64,000 nucleotides of DNA from Jatrophihabitans sp035642535 (GTDB lineage Bacteria; Actinomycetota; Actinomycetes; Mycobacteriales; Jatrophihabitantaceae). The stretch is taken from assembly GCA_035642535.1 (NCBI GenBank), contig DASQSE010000070.1, forward strand, positions 1 to 64,000, written 5' to 3'. The notes under the pieces were generated by a model. That model made no database searches and had not been told where the DNA came from. It worked only from the letters and a program-made list of their open reading frames with translations. Shown here piece by piece: positions 35,060 through 42,999 of this stretch. A program made the position numbers and the translations under genes. Positions within the stretch are counted from its first letter, which is position 1; each line of letters begins with the position of its first letter.

Positions 35060-35791
35060 TTAGCTCAAGAAGCCTCGCAACAGCGCCGCGGTGCCGTCGA
35101 CGTGCTCCTCCATCACGGCGCGGGCACGATCGGCCTGGCCGCCGAGGATCGCGTCGACGACGGCCGCGTGCTGCTGGTCCGAGTGCTGGATGTTGCCCTG
35201 GATGACGGGGATCGCGCGCAGTAATTCGTCGAGCCGCATCTGCACGTCCGCCACGACGGCTGTGACGAGCGAGCTGCCGCCCAGCGCGGCGATGGCCAGG
35301 TGCAGCCGCGAGTCGGCGCGGCGCCGCACGCCCGGCTCGCAGTCCGTCGCCGCGCGCAGGTACTCCCAAAGGCTGGAGCGATCCGCGGCGCTCAGCGTCC
35401 GGCTCGCGGCCAACGAGGCTGCCCCCGGCTCCACGACCTTCCGCAGCGAAAGCACGTCCTCGAGGGTGTGCCCGATCGCGCGCTCGATCTGGTCGCGAGA
35501 ACGGGCGCGCTCGCGGCGCGGCGTCGCGACGAACGTGCCGCCTCCGCGGCCACGACGTGACTCGACCAGGCCGGCGTCGCGCAGCGCCTTGATCGCCTCG
35601 CGCAGGGTCACCCGGCTCACCCCGAAGGTGTCGGCAAGCTCGCGCTCCGGCGGCAGCCGGTCACCTTCCTCGAGGACACCGAGCCGGATGCTCTGCGCGA
35701 GTCGCTCGATCGTCACCTCGAACGCGTTGCGCACCGGCACCGGCGAGAACATCGTCCGGGTCCACAGCGCTTCGACGTTGCCGCTAGCCAT
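35060..35791 (-). CDS. FadR-subfamily (FCD) GntR transcriptional regulator
   Basis: A 243-residue regulator. The winged helix at about 25-90 reads LPPERELADTFGVSRVTLREAIKALRDAGL, then a GRGGGTFV wing. The C-terminal all-helical FCD domain has LRKVVEPGAASLAA, SRLHLAIAALGG and the HAAVVDAILGGQ helix, whose Asp/His residues often hold a metal and small ligand. Its start overlaps the PuuD-like stop by 8 bp. It is placed inside the cluster, so autoregulation with the gamma-glutamylation genes is likely, by a ligand such as the amine or a glutamylated intermediate. Confidence 0.9.
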   Translation of the reverse strand: MASGNVEALWTRTMFSPVPVRNAFEVTIERLAQSIRLGVLEEGDRLPPERELADTFGVSRVTLREAIKALRDAGLVESRRGRGGGTFVATPRRERARSRDQIERAIGHTLEDVLSLRKVVEPGAASLAASRTLSAADRSSLWEYLRAATDCEPGVRRRADSRLHLAIAALGGSSLVTAVVADVQMRLDELLRAIPVIQGNIQHSDQQHAAVVDAILGGQADRARAVMEEHVDGTAALLRGFLS

Positions 35792-36506
35792 GCGCGGCTC
35801 GTTCCGCGCAGGCGGCCACGAACGCGGCGAACAGCTCGTGTCCCGCATAGGCCTCCGGGTGCCACTGCACGCCGAACACCCAGCCGCACTCGGACAACTC
35901 GACCGCCTCGACCACGCCGTCCTCGGCCCAGCCGCAGGCGGCCAGCCCCTTGCCGAGCGTCCCGACGCCCTGATGGTGATAGGTCGCGACCTCGATGCGG
36001 GGCCCGACGACACCGGCGAGCCGGCTCTCCGACGCCAGCTCGACGGCGTGCCGGCCGTGCTCCCCCAGGCGGGGCTGATGGGAGTCGCTACCGACCTCGT
36101 CGGGCAGGTGCTGGACGACATCGCCGCCGCGCGCGACGTTGAGAAGCTGCATCCCGCGACAGACCGCGAGCACCGGAAGATCGCGCTCCAGCGCATCGTC
36201 GAGCAGCGCCAACTCCCACGCGTCCCGCGCCACGCGTGGCGCGCCGGTCCGGGCGTGCGGAGCCGCGCCGTAGCGGTCCGGGTCGACGTCCGCGCCGCCG
36301 GAGAGGAGCAGCCCGTCCACGCCGTCGAGCGCGGCCGCGGCGCGCGCGGGCGGGGCCGGCGGCAACAGCATCGCGACCCCGCCGGCCTGCTCGATCGCGA
36401 TGGCGTACGACGCAGGTAGCAGGTCGGTGAGCTCGTCCCAGTCACCGCGCCGGGCCGGCTCGCGGTACGTCGTTGCGCCGATGCGCGGCGGTCGGGCCCG
36501 GTTCAT
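35784..36506 (-). CDS. Gamma-glutamyl hydrolase of class I amidotransferase type (PuuD-like)
   Basis: A 240-residue peptidase C26 protein that should release glutamate from the oxidised gamma-glutamyl product. The nucleophile is C116 in LAVCRGMQLLNV, the oxyanion part is LLLSGGADVDPDRYG, and the His-x-Glu pair is in GVQWHPEAY. ATG 36506 was selected over the long upstream reading (36665), which only shadows the FAD-GcvT gene. The spacing to the FAD gene is 34 bp and contains an operator candidate. PuuD of Escherichia coli is the closest established role. Confidence 0.88.
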   Translation of the reverse strand: MNRARPPRIGATTYREPARRGDWDELTDLLPASYAIAIEQAGGVAMLLPPAPPARAAAALDGVDGLLLSGGADVDPDRYGAAPHARTGAPRVARDAWELALLDDALERDLPVLAVCRGMQLLNVARGGDVVQHLPDEVGSDSHQPRLGEHGRHAVELASESRLAGVVGPRIEVATYHHQGVGTLGKGLAACGWAEDGVVEAVELSECGWVFGVQWHPEAYAGHELFAAFVAACAERAAHG

Positions 36507-36520
36507 CGCCACGCCCAAAT

Positions 36521-36537
36521 GGTAGGGCCGGCAGACC
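36521..36537 (-). promoter_or_regulatory. Operator candidate 2 for the FCD-GntR regulator
   Basis: On the minus strand the 17 bases read GGTCTGCCGGCCCTACC, sharing 14 of 17 positions with the site at 35010-35026. It fills the short gap before the PuuD-like start, 15 bp upstream of its ATG. Confidence 0.5.
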
Positions 36538-36540
36538 GCA

Positions 36541-38994
36541 TCACGCGCCTCGAACCCGAGTTCCGGAACGATCGAACAGCGGCTCGCTGACAACCTCGCC
36601 CGGCACCCAGTCCCCGAACAGGTCGACCTCGACCGGGGTGCCGGGCTTCGCGTCGATGGGCACATACGCGTACGCGATCGAGGTGTCGACCGTGTAGCCG
36701 TAGCCGCCGGAGGTCACTCGGCCGACGATCTCGCCGTCGACGCGGACCGGTTCGTTGCCGAGGACAAGTCGCCGCGGATCGGCCAGCGCGATCGCGCGCA
36801 GCCGGCGCGTCAGCCCCTCCTCGCGTGCGGCGCGCAGCGCGTCCCGCCCCGCGAAGCCGCCCGGTTTGTCGAGCTTGACGCAGAAGCCGAGCCCCGCCTC
36901 GTACGGCGTGGTCTCCGGGGTGATGTCCGTGCCCCACACCCGGTAGCCCTTCTCCAGCCGCATGCTCTCGATCGCGCGGTAGCCCGCGGCCACCATCCCG
37001 ACCTGCTCCCCCGCCGCCCACAGCGTCTCCCAAAGCGTCGCGCCGTACTCGCTCGACGCGTACAACTCCCAGCCGAGTTCACCGACGAACGTGACGCGCA
37101 GCGCGCGCACCGGCACGTCACCAACGGTGAGTTCCTGCGCGGTCATGTACGGAAACGCGTCGTTGCCGAGGTCGGTGGGTGTGAGCGGCTGGAGAATCTC
37201 GCGCGAGCGTGGGCCCCACAGCGCGTAGCAACAGGTGGCACCGGTGACGTCCGCAATCCGCACGTCGACGCCGCGCCGCCGCGCCTGCCTGCGCAGCCAC
37301 GACATGTCGTGCGAGCCGAAGGCCGTGCCGGTGACGATCAGGAACGCCTCGTCTTCGAGCCGGGTGACCGTGAAGTCCGACTCGATCCCGCCGCGGTCGT
37401 TGAGTGCCTGCGTGTAGGTGATGTCGCCGACCGCGCGCGCCACCGTGTTGTCGCATACCCAGTCGAGGAACTGCGCCGCCTGCGCGCCGGACACCTCGAT
37501 CTTGGCGAACGACGTCTCGTCGAAGAGCCCGGCAGCGGCCCGCGTCGCGCGGTGCTCGGCGCCAATCGCCGACGACCAGTACCGGCTCGGCCAACCGTCC
37601 GGCGGGGCCGCGGCGCTGTCGGCGTTCGACTCGTACCAGTCGACGCGCTCCCACCCGGCCTTCTCGCCGAACATCGCGCGGTGCGCAGCGTGCCAGGCGT
37701 AGGACGGTGCGCGGCGCAGCGGGCGTCCGGACTGCCGCTGCCGGTCGGGATACGGGATGTCGTAGTAGGTGCGGTAGTTCTCCACCGCGCGCGCGAGCGT
37801 GTAGCCCGGCGAGCGGTATTGGCGGCCGAAACGCGCGATGTCCATGTGCGAGACGTCCATCGACGGTTCACCATCGATGATCCACTCGGCCATCACCTTG
37901 CCGATGCCTCCGGCGCCGGCGACGCCGTGCGCGCAGAAGCCGGCCGCCACGAAGACCCCACCGACCTCGGTCTCGCCGAGGCAGAACTCGTTGTCCGGGG
38001 TGAACGCCTCCGGCCCGTTGATCATCCGGCGCACCCCGACGTCGGCCAGCGAGGGCACTCGGCGCTGCGCGTTGGTTGCGATCTCTTCGAACCGCGGCCA
38101 GTCCTCGGCCAGCAACTTGCCGTTGAAGTCGGCCGGCACGTCGTCGAACGCGAAGCGCGAAGCGGTCCAGGGCGCCGGATCGCGCTCGTAGCCGCCCATC
38201 ACCAAACCGTCCACCTCCTGCCGGAAGTACACGAGCAGGTCCGGGTCGCGCAGCGTCGGCAGCAGCGGCGCGCCGCGCGGCCGGAACGGTTCGGTGATCA
38301 GGTATTGGTGCGACATGGGTAGCAGCGGAATCCGCACCCCGGCGAGCCGACCGATCTCGGCGGCGAACATGCCGGCGCAGTTGACGACGATCTCGCAGTC
38401 GACGTCACCGCGTTCGGTGCGCACCGCGGTGACCCGCCCGCGCGCGACGTCGATCCCGGTCACGCGAGTGTGCTGCCGGATCCGGACGCCGAGCGCGCGC
38501 GCCGCGGCTGCGAGCGAGTAGCACAACTGGGACGGGTCGAGATGGCCGTCCGACTCGAGGTACGCGGCGCCGATCACGCCGTCGAGATCCACCAGCGGGA
38601 ACCGATCGGCGACCTCGCGCGGCGAGATCTCGTGCAACGGCAGCCCGTAGCTGCGCGCCCAGCTGATCTGCCGACGAATCTCCTCGAGCCGTTCCGGCGA
38701 GGACGCGACCTTGAGGCCGCCGCTCTCCGTCCAGCCGACGGGATTGTCGCCGTCCTGCAGCCGTCGATACAGCTCGACGGAGTACATGTTCATCCGGGTC
38801 AGCGCCGGATCCGCCCGCAGTTGCCCGACAAGACCCGCCGAATGGAACGTTGACCCACTTGTCAGCTCGGAGCGGTCGACGAGCAGTACATCCCGTTCGC
38901 CCAATTCGGCCAGGTGCAGGGCGACGCTGGCCCCGCCGACGCCGCCGCCGATGACGACGACTCGGGCCGAGTCGGGCAGATCGGCACTCGTCAT
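36541..38994 (-). CDS. FAD-GcvT fusion oxidoreductase, dimethylglycine/sarcosine dehydrogenase-like
   Basis: The 817-residue protein has an N-terminal DAO-type FAD domain (VVVIGGGVGGASVALHLAE), the STFHSAGLVGQ stretch where related enzymes bind FAD covalently at His, and VNCAGMFAAEIGRL. Residues from about 430 form the FAO-M and GcvT-like folate domains (SFAKIEVSGAQAAQFLDWVCDN, then GELGWELYASSEYG and GYRAIESMRLEKGYR). Such enzymes demethylate or deaminate secondary and tertiary amines and pass formaldehyde to tetrahydrofolate. In this cluster it occupies the place of the PuuB oxidase. ATG 38994 or GTG 39000 may start it. Confidence 0.87.
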   Translation of the reverse strand: MTSADLPDSARVVVIGGGVGGASVALHLAELGERDVLLVDRSELTSGSTFHSAGLVGQLRADPALTRMNMYSVELYRRLQDGDNPVGWTESGGLKVASSPERLEEIRRQISWARSYGLPLHEISPREVADRFPLVDLDGVIGAAYLESDGHLDPSQLCYSLAAAARALGVRIRQHTRVTGIDVARGRVTAVRTERGDVDCEIVVNCAGMFAAEIGRLAGVRIPLLPMSHQYLITEPFRPRGAPLLPTLRDPDLLVYFRQEVDGLVMGGYERDPAPWTASRFAFDDVPADFNGKLLAEDWPRFEEIATNAQRRVPSLADVGVRRMINGPEAFTPDNEFCLGETEVGGVFVAAGFCAHGVAGAGGIGKVMAEWIIDGEPSMDVSHMDIARFGRQYRSPGYTLARAVENYRTYYDIPYPDRQRQSGRPLRRAPSYAWHAAHRAMFGEKAGWERVDWYESNADSAAAPPDGWPSRYWSSAIGAEHRATRAAAGLFDETSFAKIEVSGAQAAQFLDWVCDNTVARAVGDITYTQALNDRGGIESDFTVTRLEDEAFLIVTGTAFGSHDMSWLRRQARRRGVDVRIADVTGATCCYALWGPRSREILQPLTPTDLGNDAFPYMTAQELTVGDVPVRALRVTFVGELGWELYASSEYGATLWETLWAAGEQVGMVAAGYRAIESMRLEKGYRVWGTDITPETTPYEAGLGFCVKLDKPGGFAGRDALRAAREEGLTRRLRAIALADPRRLVLGNEPVRVDGEIVGRVTSGGYGYTVDTSIAYAYVPIDAKPGTPVEVDLFGDWVPGEVVSEPLFDRSGTRVRGA

Positions 38995-39050
38995 GGGCAC
39001 CGATCATCGCCCTGCCCCGGCCGTTCCGACAAGCATGAAGCGAAAGAAAA

Positions 39051-39067
39051 GGTCTGCCCCCTAGACC
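39051..39067. promoter_or_regulatory. Operator candidate 3, divergent promoter
   Basis: GGTCTGCCCCCTAGACC lies in the 156-bp gap between the FAD-GcvT gene (minus) and the kinase (plus). It shares the first eight and last three bases with the other two sites, with GGTCT/AGACC as its palindromic ends, and could control both directions. Confidence 0.5.
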
Positions 39068-39150
39068 GATTGTCGATCGCGGCCCTACGATCCGAGACCA
39101 ACCGCACGGTGACCGTCCGCGCCAGAAGGCAGCATGACGGGAGGTGGCGT

Positions 39151-40113
39151 TTGACCGGGCAAGGCCTGCGTGTCGCTCCGGACACGCGACACGTGTCGGA
39201 TGCTGCCGCCGCAGCGGACGCAATTCTCGAGCGCCTGCCGTCGCTGTCCAGGACTCAGCGGCGGCTCGAGCTCTTGACCGGCGGGCTGACGAACCGGAAC
39301 TATCTGGTGTCGCTGGCATCCGGCGAGCGGTTCGTCGCGCGATTCTCGGATCCGAAGAGCGCCCTGCTCGCCATCGATCGAGACGCCGAGTACCGCAACT
39401 CGGAGGTCGCGGCGCAGGCCGGGGTCGGACCGGAGGTCGTCGAGTACGCACCCGAACAGCGTGTACTGCTCGTGAAATGGATCAATGGGCGGACCTTCGC
39501 CGACCCTGATCTGGACAACGCGACGCAGCTCGACCGGATCGCGCGGTTGTGCCGACAGCTGCATTCCGGGCCGCGGTTCGTGCGCGACTTCGACATGTTC
39601 GACGTGCAGCGCGGCTATCTCGCGATCGTGCGCGAGCACGGGTTCCGACTGCCCGACGACTACCTGACCTTCGAACCTGCGATGCAGCGCGTCGAGGGCG
39701 TGCTGCGAGCATCCGCGGTGGGCACGGTGCCGTGCCACAACGACCTGCTCGCCGCGAACATCATGGACGACGGTGCTCGCCTGTGGTTCATCGACTACGA
39801 ATACGCGGGCAACAACGACGCCTGCTTCGACCTCGGCAACATCTGGAGCGAAGCCGCGCTGGACGTCGACCGCCTCGAGCATCTCGTCAACGGCTATTTC
39901 GGCGCGCCGTCGCCGGTGCACGTTGCGCGTGCCCGCCTGTTCGGCCTCGCGGCGAAGTACGGCTGGACGTTGTGGGCGGCGATCCAGGACGGCGTCAGTG
40001 ACGTCGACTTCGACTTCTGGGAGTGGGGCATGGAGAAGTACGTCCGTGCTCGCGACGAGTTCCGCAGCCCGGAACTCAACCAACTGATCTCGACTATCGA
40101 GGAATCCATCTGA
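39151..40113 (+). CDS. Choline/ethanolamine kinase-like (APH-fold) phosphotransferase
   Basis: A 320-residue small-molecule kinase. The start LELLTGGLTNRNYLVSLASGERFVARF is the N-lobe with nucleotide loop. The Brenner motif VPCHNDLLAANIMDD and the metal site RLWFIDYEYAGNNDACFDLGN are those of choline/ethanolamine kinases. TTG 39151 follows GGGAGGTGGCGT and is the best start; the upstream reading only shadows the opposite gene. It is divergent from the FAD-GcvT gene and 17 bp before the permease. Phosphorylation of an incoming amino alcohol such as choline or ethanolamine is the likely role, by family only. Confidence 0.85.
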   Translation: MTGQGLRVAPDTRHVSDAAAAADAILERLPSLSRTQRRLELLTGGLTNRNYLVSLASGERFVARFSDPKSALLAIDRDAEYRNSEVAAQAGVGPEVVEYAPEQRVLLVKWINGRTFADPDLDNATQLDRIARLCRQLHSGPRFVRDFDMFDVQRGYLAIVREHGFRLPDDYLTFEPAMQRVEGVLRASAVGTVPCHNDLLAANIMDDGARLWFIDYEYAGNNDACFDLGNIWSEAALDVDRLEHLVNGYFGAPSPVHVARARLFGLAAKYGWTLWAAIQDGVSDVDFDFWEWGMEKYVRARDEFRSPELNQLISTIEESI

Positions 40114-40130
40114 CACGAGGGAGCCGCACC

Positions 40131-41771
40131 GTGGCCGATACCATCCCGAAGCTGGACGCCGACGAGCAGCGTCTTGCCGAGCTGGGCTACAAGCAGGAGC
40201 TGAACCGCTCGTGGTCCGGCTTCTCGAACTTCGCGATCTCCTTCTCGATCATCTCGATCCTGGCCGGCTGCTTCACAACGTTCGGCGTCGGCTGGAACAA
40301 CGGCGGCCCCGCGGCCATCGCCTGGGGCTGGCCGATCGTGTCGATCTTCATCCTGGTCGTCGGGCTGTGCATGTCGGAGCTGGTCTCCGCATTCCCCACC
40401 TCGGGCGGCATCTACTGGTGGGCATCCAAACTCGCCGGCGCCAAGGCCGGTTACTACACCGGTTGGCTCAACCTCATCGGGCTGCTCGCCATCGATGCGT
40501 CCGTAGCCTACGGCTGCGCGACGTTCTTCGATCTGACGTTAGACACCTACAGCTCGTCCTGGGCGAGCCACTACAGCCTCACCCGGGTCTTCATCATCTT
40601 CCTGATCGTGCTGGTGCTGGTGGCACTCGTGAACATCTTTTCGAGCCACCTGCTGGCAATCCTCAACAACATCTCGGTCTGGTGGCACGTCGCCGGCGCC
40701 TCCGCGGTCGTGCTGATCCTGCTCATCGCGCCCAGCCACCATGCCAGCGCTTCGTCGGTGTTTACGCACACGGTCAACAACACCGGGTTCTTCAGCGGTC
40801 ACACTCACGGGATCGGGTTCCTGTTTTACGTGCTGCCGCTCTCGGTGATCCTGACGCAGTACACGATCACCGGCTACGACGCGTCGGCGCACCTGTCTGA
40901 AGAGACACATCAGGCCGCCGATTCGGCCGCAAAGGGCATTTGGCGCTCGATCTTCTACTCCGCGATCGGCGGCTGGATCCTGCTGCTCATGTTCCTGTTC
41001 GCGGTGCAGGACGAGAACGCGGTGACAAAGGGCGGCGGCGGGGTCGCCCTCATCTTCAGCCAGGCGCTCACCGTGAACTGGGCGAGCCTCGTGTTGGCGA
41101 TCGCCACGGTGGGTCAGTTCTTCTGCACCGTCGCGTGCATGACGAGTACCACTCGCATGCTGTATGCGTTCAGCAGGGACGGCGCGGTGCCCGGCGGACA
41201 GTTCTGGTCCAAGCTCAACGCGAAGCGGGTGCCGGTGTACGGCGTCATCGCATCAGCCGTGGTTGCCGTCATCCTGACGCTGCCCGCGCTGGTCAAGGTC
41301 GACATCAACGGCGCACCGGTACCTGTGGCGTTCTTCGCAGTCGTCTCGATCGGCGTCATCGGCCTCTACGTCGCGTTCGCGATCCCGATCTTCCTCCGCT
41401 GGCGCGCGGGCGACTCGTTCCAGTCCGGCGGTTGGACGCTTGGCCGCAAGTACAAGTGGATGAGCATCGTCGCGGTGGCCGAGATCGCAGTCACCTCGAT
41501 CATCGCCCTGCTGCCGACGTCCTACCTCGGCGTGCCGTGGAACGACGGCTTCGCCTGGAAGTACGTCAACTACACGATCCTGGTGGTGCCTGCCGCACTC
41601 ATCGTGCTCTGGATCTGGTGGCACCTGTCGGTCAAGCACTGGTTCACGGGCCCGAAGCGCACGGTCGACCTGCCCGAAGGCATGACGTCGGCGGACGAGA
41701 TCGCCCTGGAGCACAAGCGGTTCCACGAGACGCACATGTATCCGGCGGACACCGTCGATCCGCCTGAGTAG
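40131..41771 (+). CDS. APC-superfamily amino acid/amine permease
   Basis: A 546-residue permease with about twelve hydrophobic helices. Family motifs include WSGFSNFAISFSIISILAG near helix 1 and ITGYDASAHLSEETHQA near helix 6, typical of the amino acid-choline-GABA transporter group. GTG 40131 follows GAGGGAG. It is co-directional with the kinase (17 bp gap) and divergent from the catabolic genes. It would bring in the amine, choline-like compound or amino acid that the cluster processes. The transport substrate is inferred. Confidence 0.9.
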   Translation: MADTIPKLDADEQRLAELGYKQELNRSWSGFSNFAISFSIISILAGCFTTFGVGWNNGGPAAIAWGWPIVSIFILVVGLCMSELVSAFPTSGGIYWWASKLAGAKAGYYTGWLNLIGLLAIDASVAYGCATFFDLTLDTYSSSWASHYSLTRVFIIFLIVLVLVALVNIFSSHLLAILNNISVWWHVAGASAVVLILLIAPSHHASASSVFTHTVNNTGFFSGHTHGIGFLFYVLPLSVILTQYTITGYDASAHLSEETHQAADSAAKGIWRSIFYSAIGGWILLLMFLFAVQDENAVTKGGGGVALIFSQALTVNWASLVLAIATVGQFFCTVACMTSTTRMLYAFSRDGAVPGGQFWSKLNAKRVPVYGVIASAVVAVILTLPALVKVDINGAPVPVAFFAVVSIGVIGLYVAFAIPIFLRWRAGDSFQSGGWTLGRKYKWMSIVAVAEIAVTSIIALLPTSYLGVPWNDGFAWKYVNYTILVVPAALIVLWIWWHLSVKHWFTGPKRTVDLPEGMTSADEIALEHKRFHETHMYPADTVDPPE

Positions 41772-41791
41772 CCGCCGCCGTCCCGATACGT

Positions 41792-41831
41792 GGGCGCCCC
41801 TTCCGCACGCCGGTGTGCGGAAGGGGCGCCC
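41792..41831 (+). terminator. Strong hairpin after the permease gene
   Basis: Perfect 17-bp arms GGGCGCCCCTTCCGCAC (41792-41808) and GTGCGGAAGGGGCGCCC (41815-41831) with a 6-nt loop, 20 bp after the stop. No T-run follows, so it may be an intrinsic terminator of the T-less actinobacterial sort or a 3' stabiliser. Confidence 0.75.
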
Positions 41832-41910
41832 TCCGATCTGCGCCCGTTGCCGAACTGAGTCGTCCGTTTTGTTGACTTAGCCGCAATCGCATGGTTACGT
41901 CCGTTTTGCA

Positions 41911-41928
41911 TACGTAAGCGGTTACGTA
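41911..41928 (+). promoter_or_regulatory. LacI-family operator candidate
   Basis: TACGTAAGCGGTTACGTA is an 18-bp palindrome with perfect 7-bp arms, 21 bp before the lacI-type ATG. A further half site GTTACGT occurs at 41894-41900. Position suggests autorepression and control of the glycan operon. Confidence 0.6.
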
Positions 41929-41949
41929 GCTACGAGCGGTTCGGGACGG

Positions 41950-42999
41950 ATGACACAGCGTTCGACGATCTACGAGGTTGCCCGGCGCAGCGGCGTCTCG
42001 ACGGCGACGGTGTCGCGCGTCATGCACAGCGGCACCGGATACTCGGCCGCAACGCGCGAGCGGGTACTCGCGACGGCCGCCGAGATCGGCTGGCTGCCGA
42101 GCGGATCGGCGCGCAGCCTCGCCCGCCGGCGCGCCGGCATCGTCGGCGTCCTCTTCCCCGACCTCGGCGCCTCGGGCGATGCCGAAGAAGAGTCGCCGCT
42201 GTACGTCGACCAGGTCATCCGGGGCGCCGAACGGGCCGCCACCGACGCCGGCGATGCAGTGCTGATCGCCGCCACTCGCGGCTCGTCGGGGCGCGACCTC
42301 GCACTCTCGGTCGCGACCAAGGTGGACGGGCTGGTCATCGTGGCGCGCAGCCTCTCCGAAGCCGACATCGCCGCCCTCGGCGCGCGGCTGCCGGTAGTCG
42401 TGCTCTCCGACCACGCCGGGCGGCGCACCAGCCTCGACTCCGTCGGCGTCGACAACCGCAACGGCATCGCCGCGCTGGTCGAGCACCTGCTCGACGAGCA
42501 CGGCTACCGCGATCTCGTGTTCGTGGCCGGCCCGCGGCAGTCGCCGGACTCGTCGGAGCGCTTCGCCGGCTTCCGTAGGACGCTGCTCGCCGCCGGCCTG
42601 CCCGCCCCGACCAAGCCGCACGCGATCGGCGGCTTCACCGAGGCCGGTGGCGCGCGCGCGGTGCGCGAACTGCTCGCCGACCGCGAACCGCCGGACGCGA
42701 TCGTCTGCGGCAACGACGAGATGGCCGTGGGCGCTGTCGCCGCGCTCGCCGAGCTGAAGCTGCGGGTGCCCGCCGACGTAGCGGTCACCGGCTTCGACGA
42801 CCTCGCAATCAGCCGTCACCTGCATCCGCCGCTGACGACGGTCGCGCAACCGATGCGCGACATCGGCGCCGAGGGCGTGCGCGCCGTGCTCGCGCGAGTG
42901 GCCGACCCGACCGCACCGCGCCACGCAACGGTGCTCGCCACCCGGCTGGTGCTGCGCCGCAGCTGCGGCTGCCGCTCCGACGGGAGGACGAATCGATGA
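41950..42999 (+). CDS. LacI family transcriptional regulator
   Basis: The 349-residue repressor has a LacI helix-turn-helix (TIYEVARRSGVSTATVSRVMHSG) followed by a hinge helix (GSARSLARRRAGIVGVLFPD). A periplasmic-binding-like effector domain follows, with CGNDEMAVGAVAAL and TGFDDLAISRHLHPPLTTVAQP, the usual corepressor-contact signatures. It ends in a Cys-containing tail RRSCGCRSDG. Its stop overlaps the GH39 start as ATGA, so it is the first gene of the glycan operon, likely induced by the oligosaccharide or sugar released by GH39/GH35. Confidence 0.93.
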   Translation: MTQRSTIYEVARRSGVSTATVSRVMHSGTGYSAATRERVLATAAEIGWLPSGSARSLARRRAGIVGVLFPDLGASGDAEEESPLYVDQVIRGAERAATDAGDAVLIAATRGSSGRDLALSVATKVDGLVIVARSLSEADIAALGARLPVVVLSDHAGRRTSLDSVGVDNRNGIAALVEHLLDEHGYRDLVFVAGPRQSPDSSERFAGFRRTLLAAGLPAPTKPHAIGGFTEAGGARAVRELLADREPPDAIVCGNDEMAVGAVAALAELKLRVPADVAVTGFDDLAISRHLHPPLTTVAQPMRDIGAEGVRAVLARVADPTAPRHATVLATRLVLRRSCGCRSDGRTNR

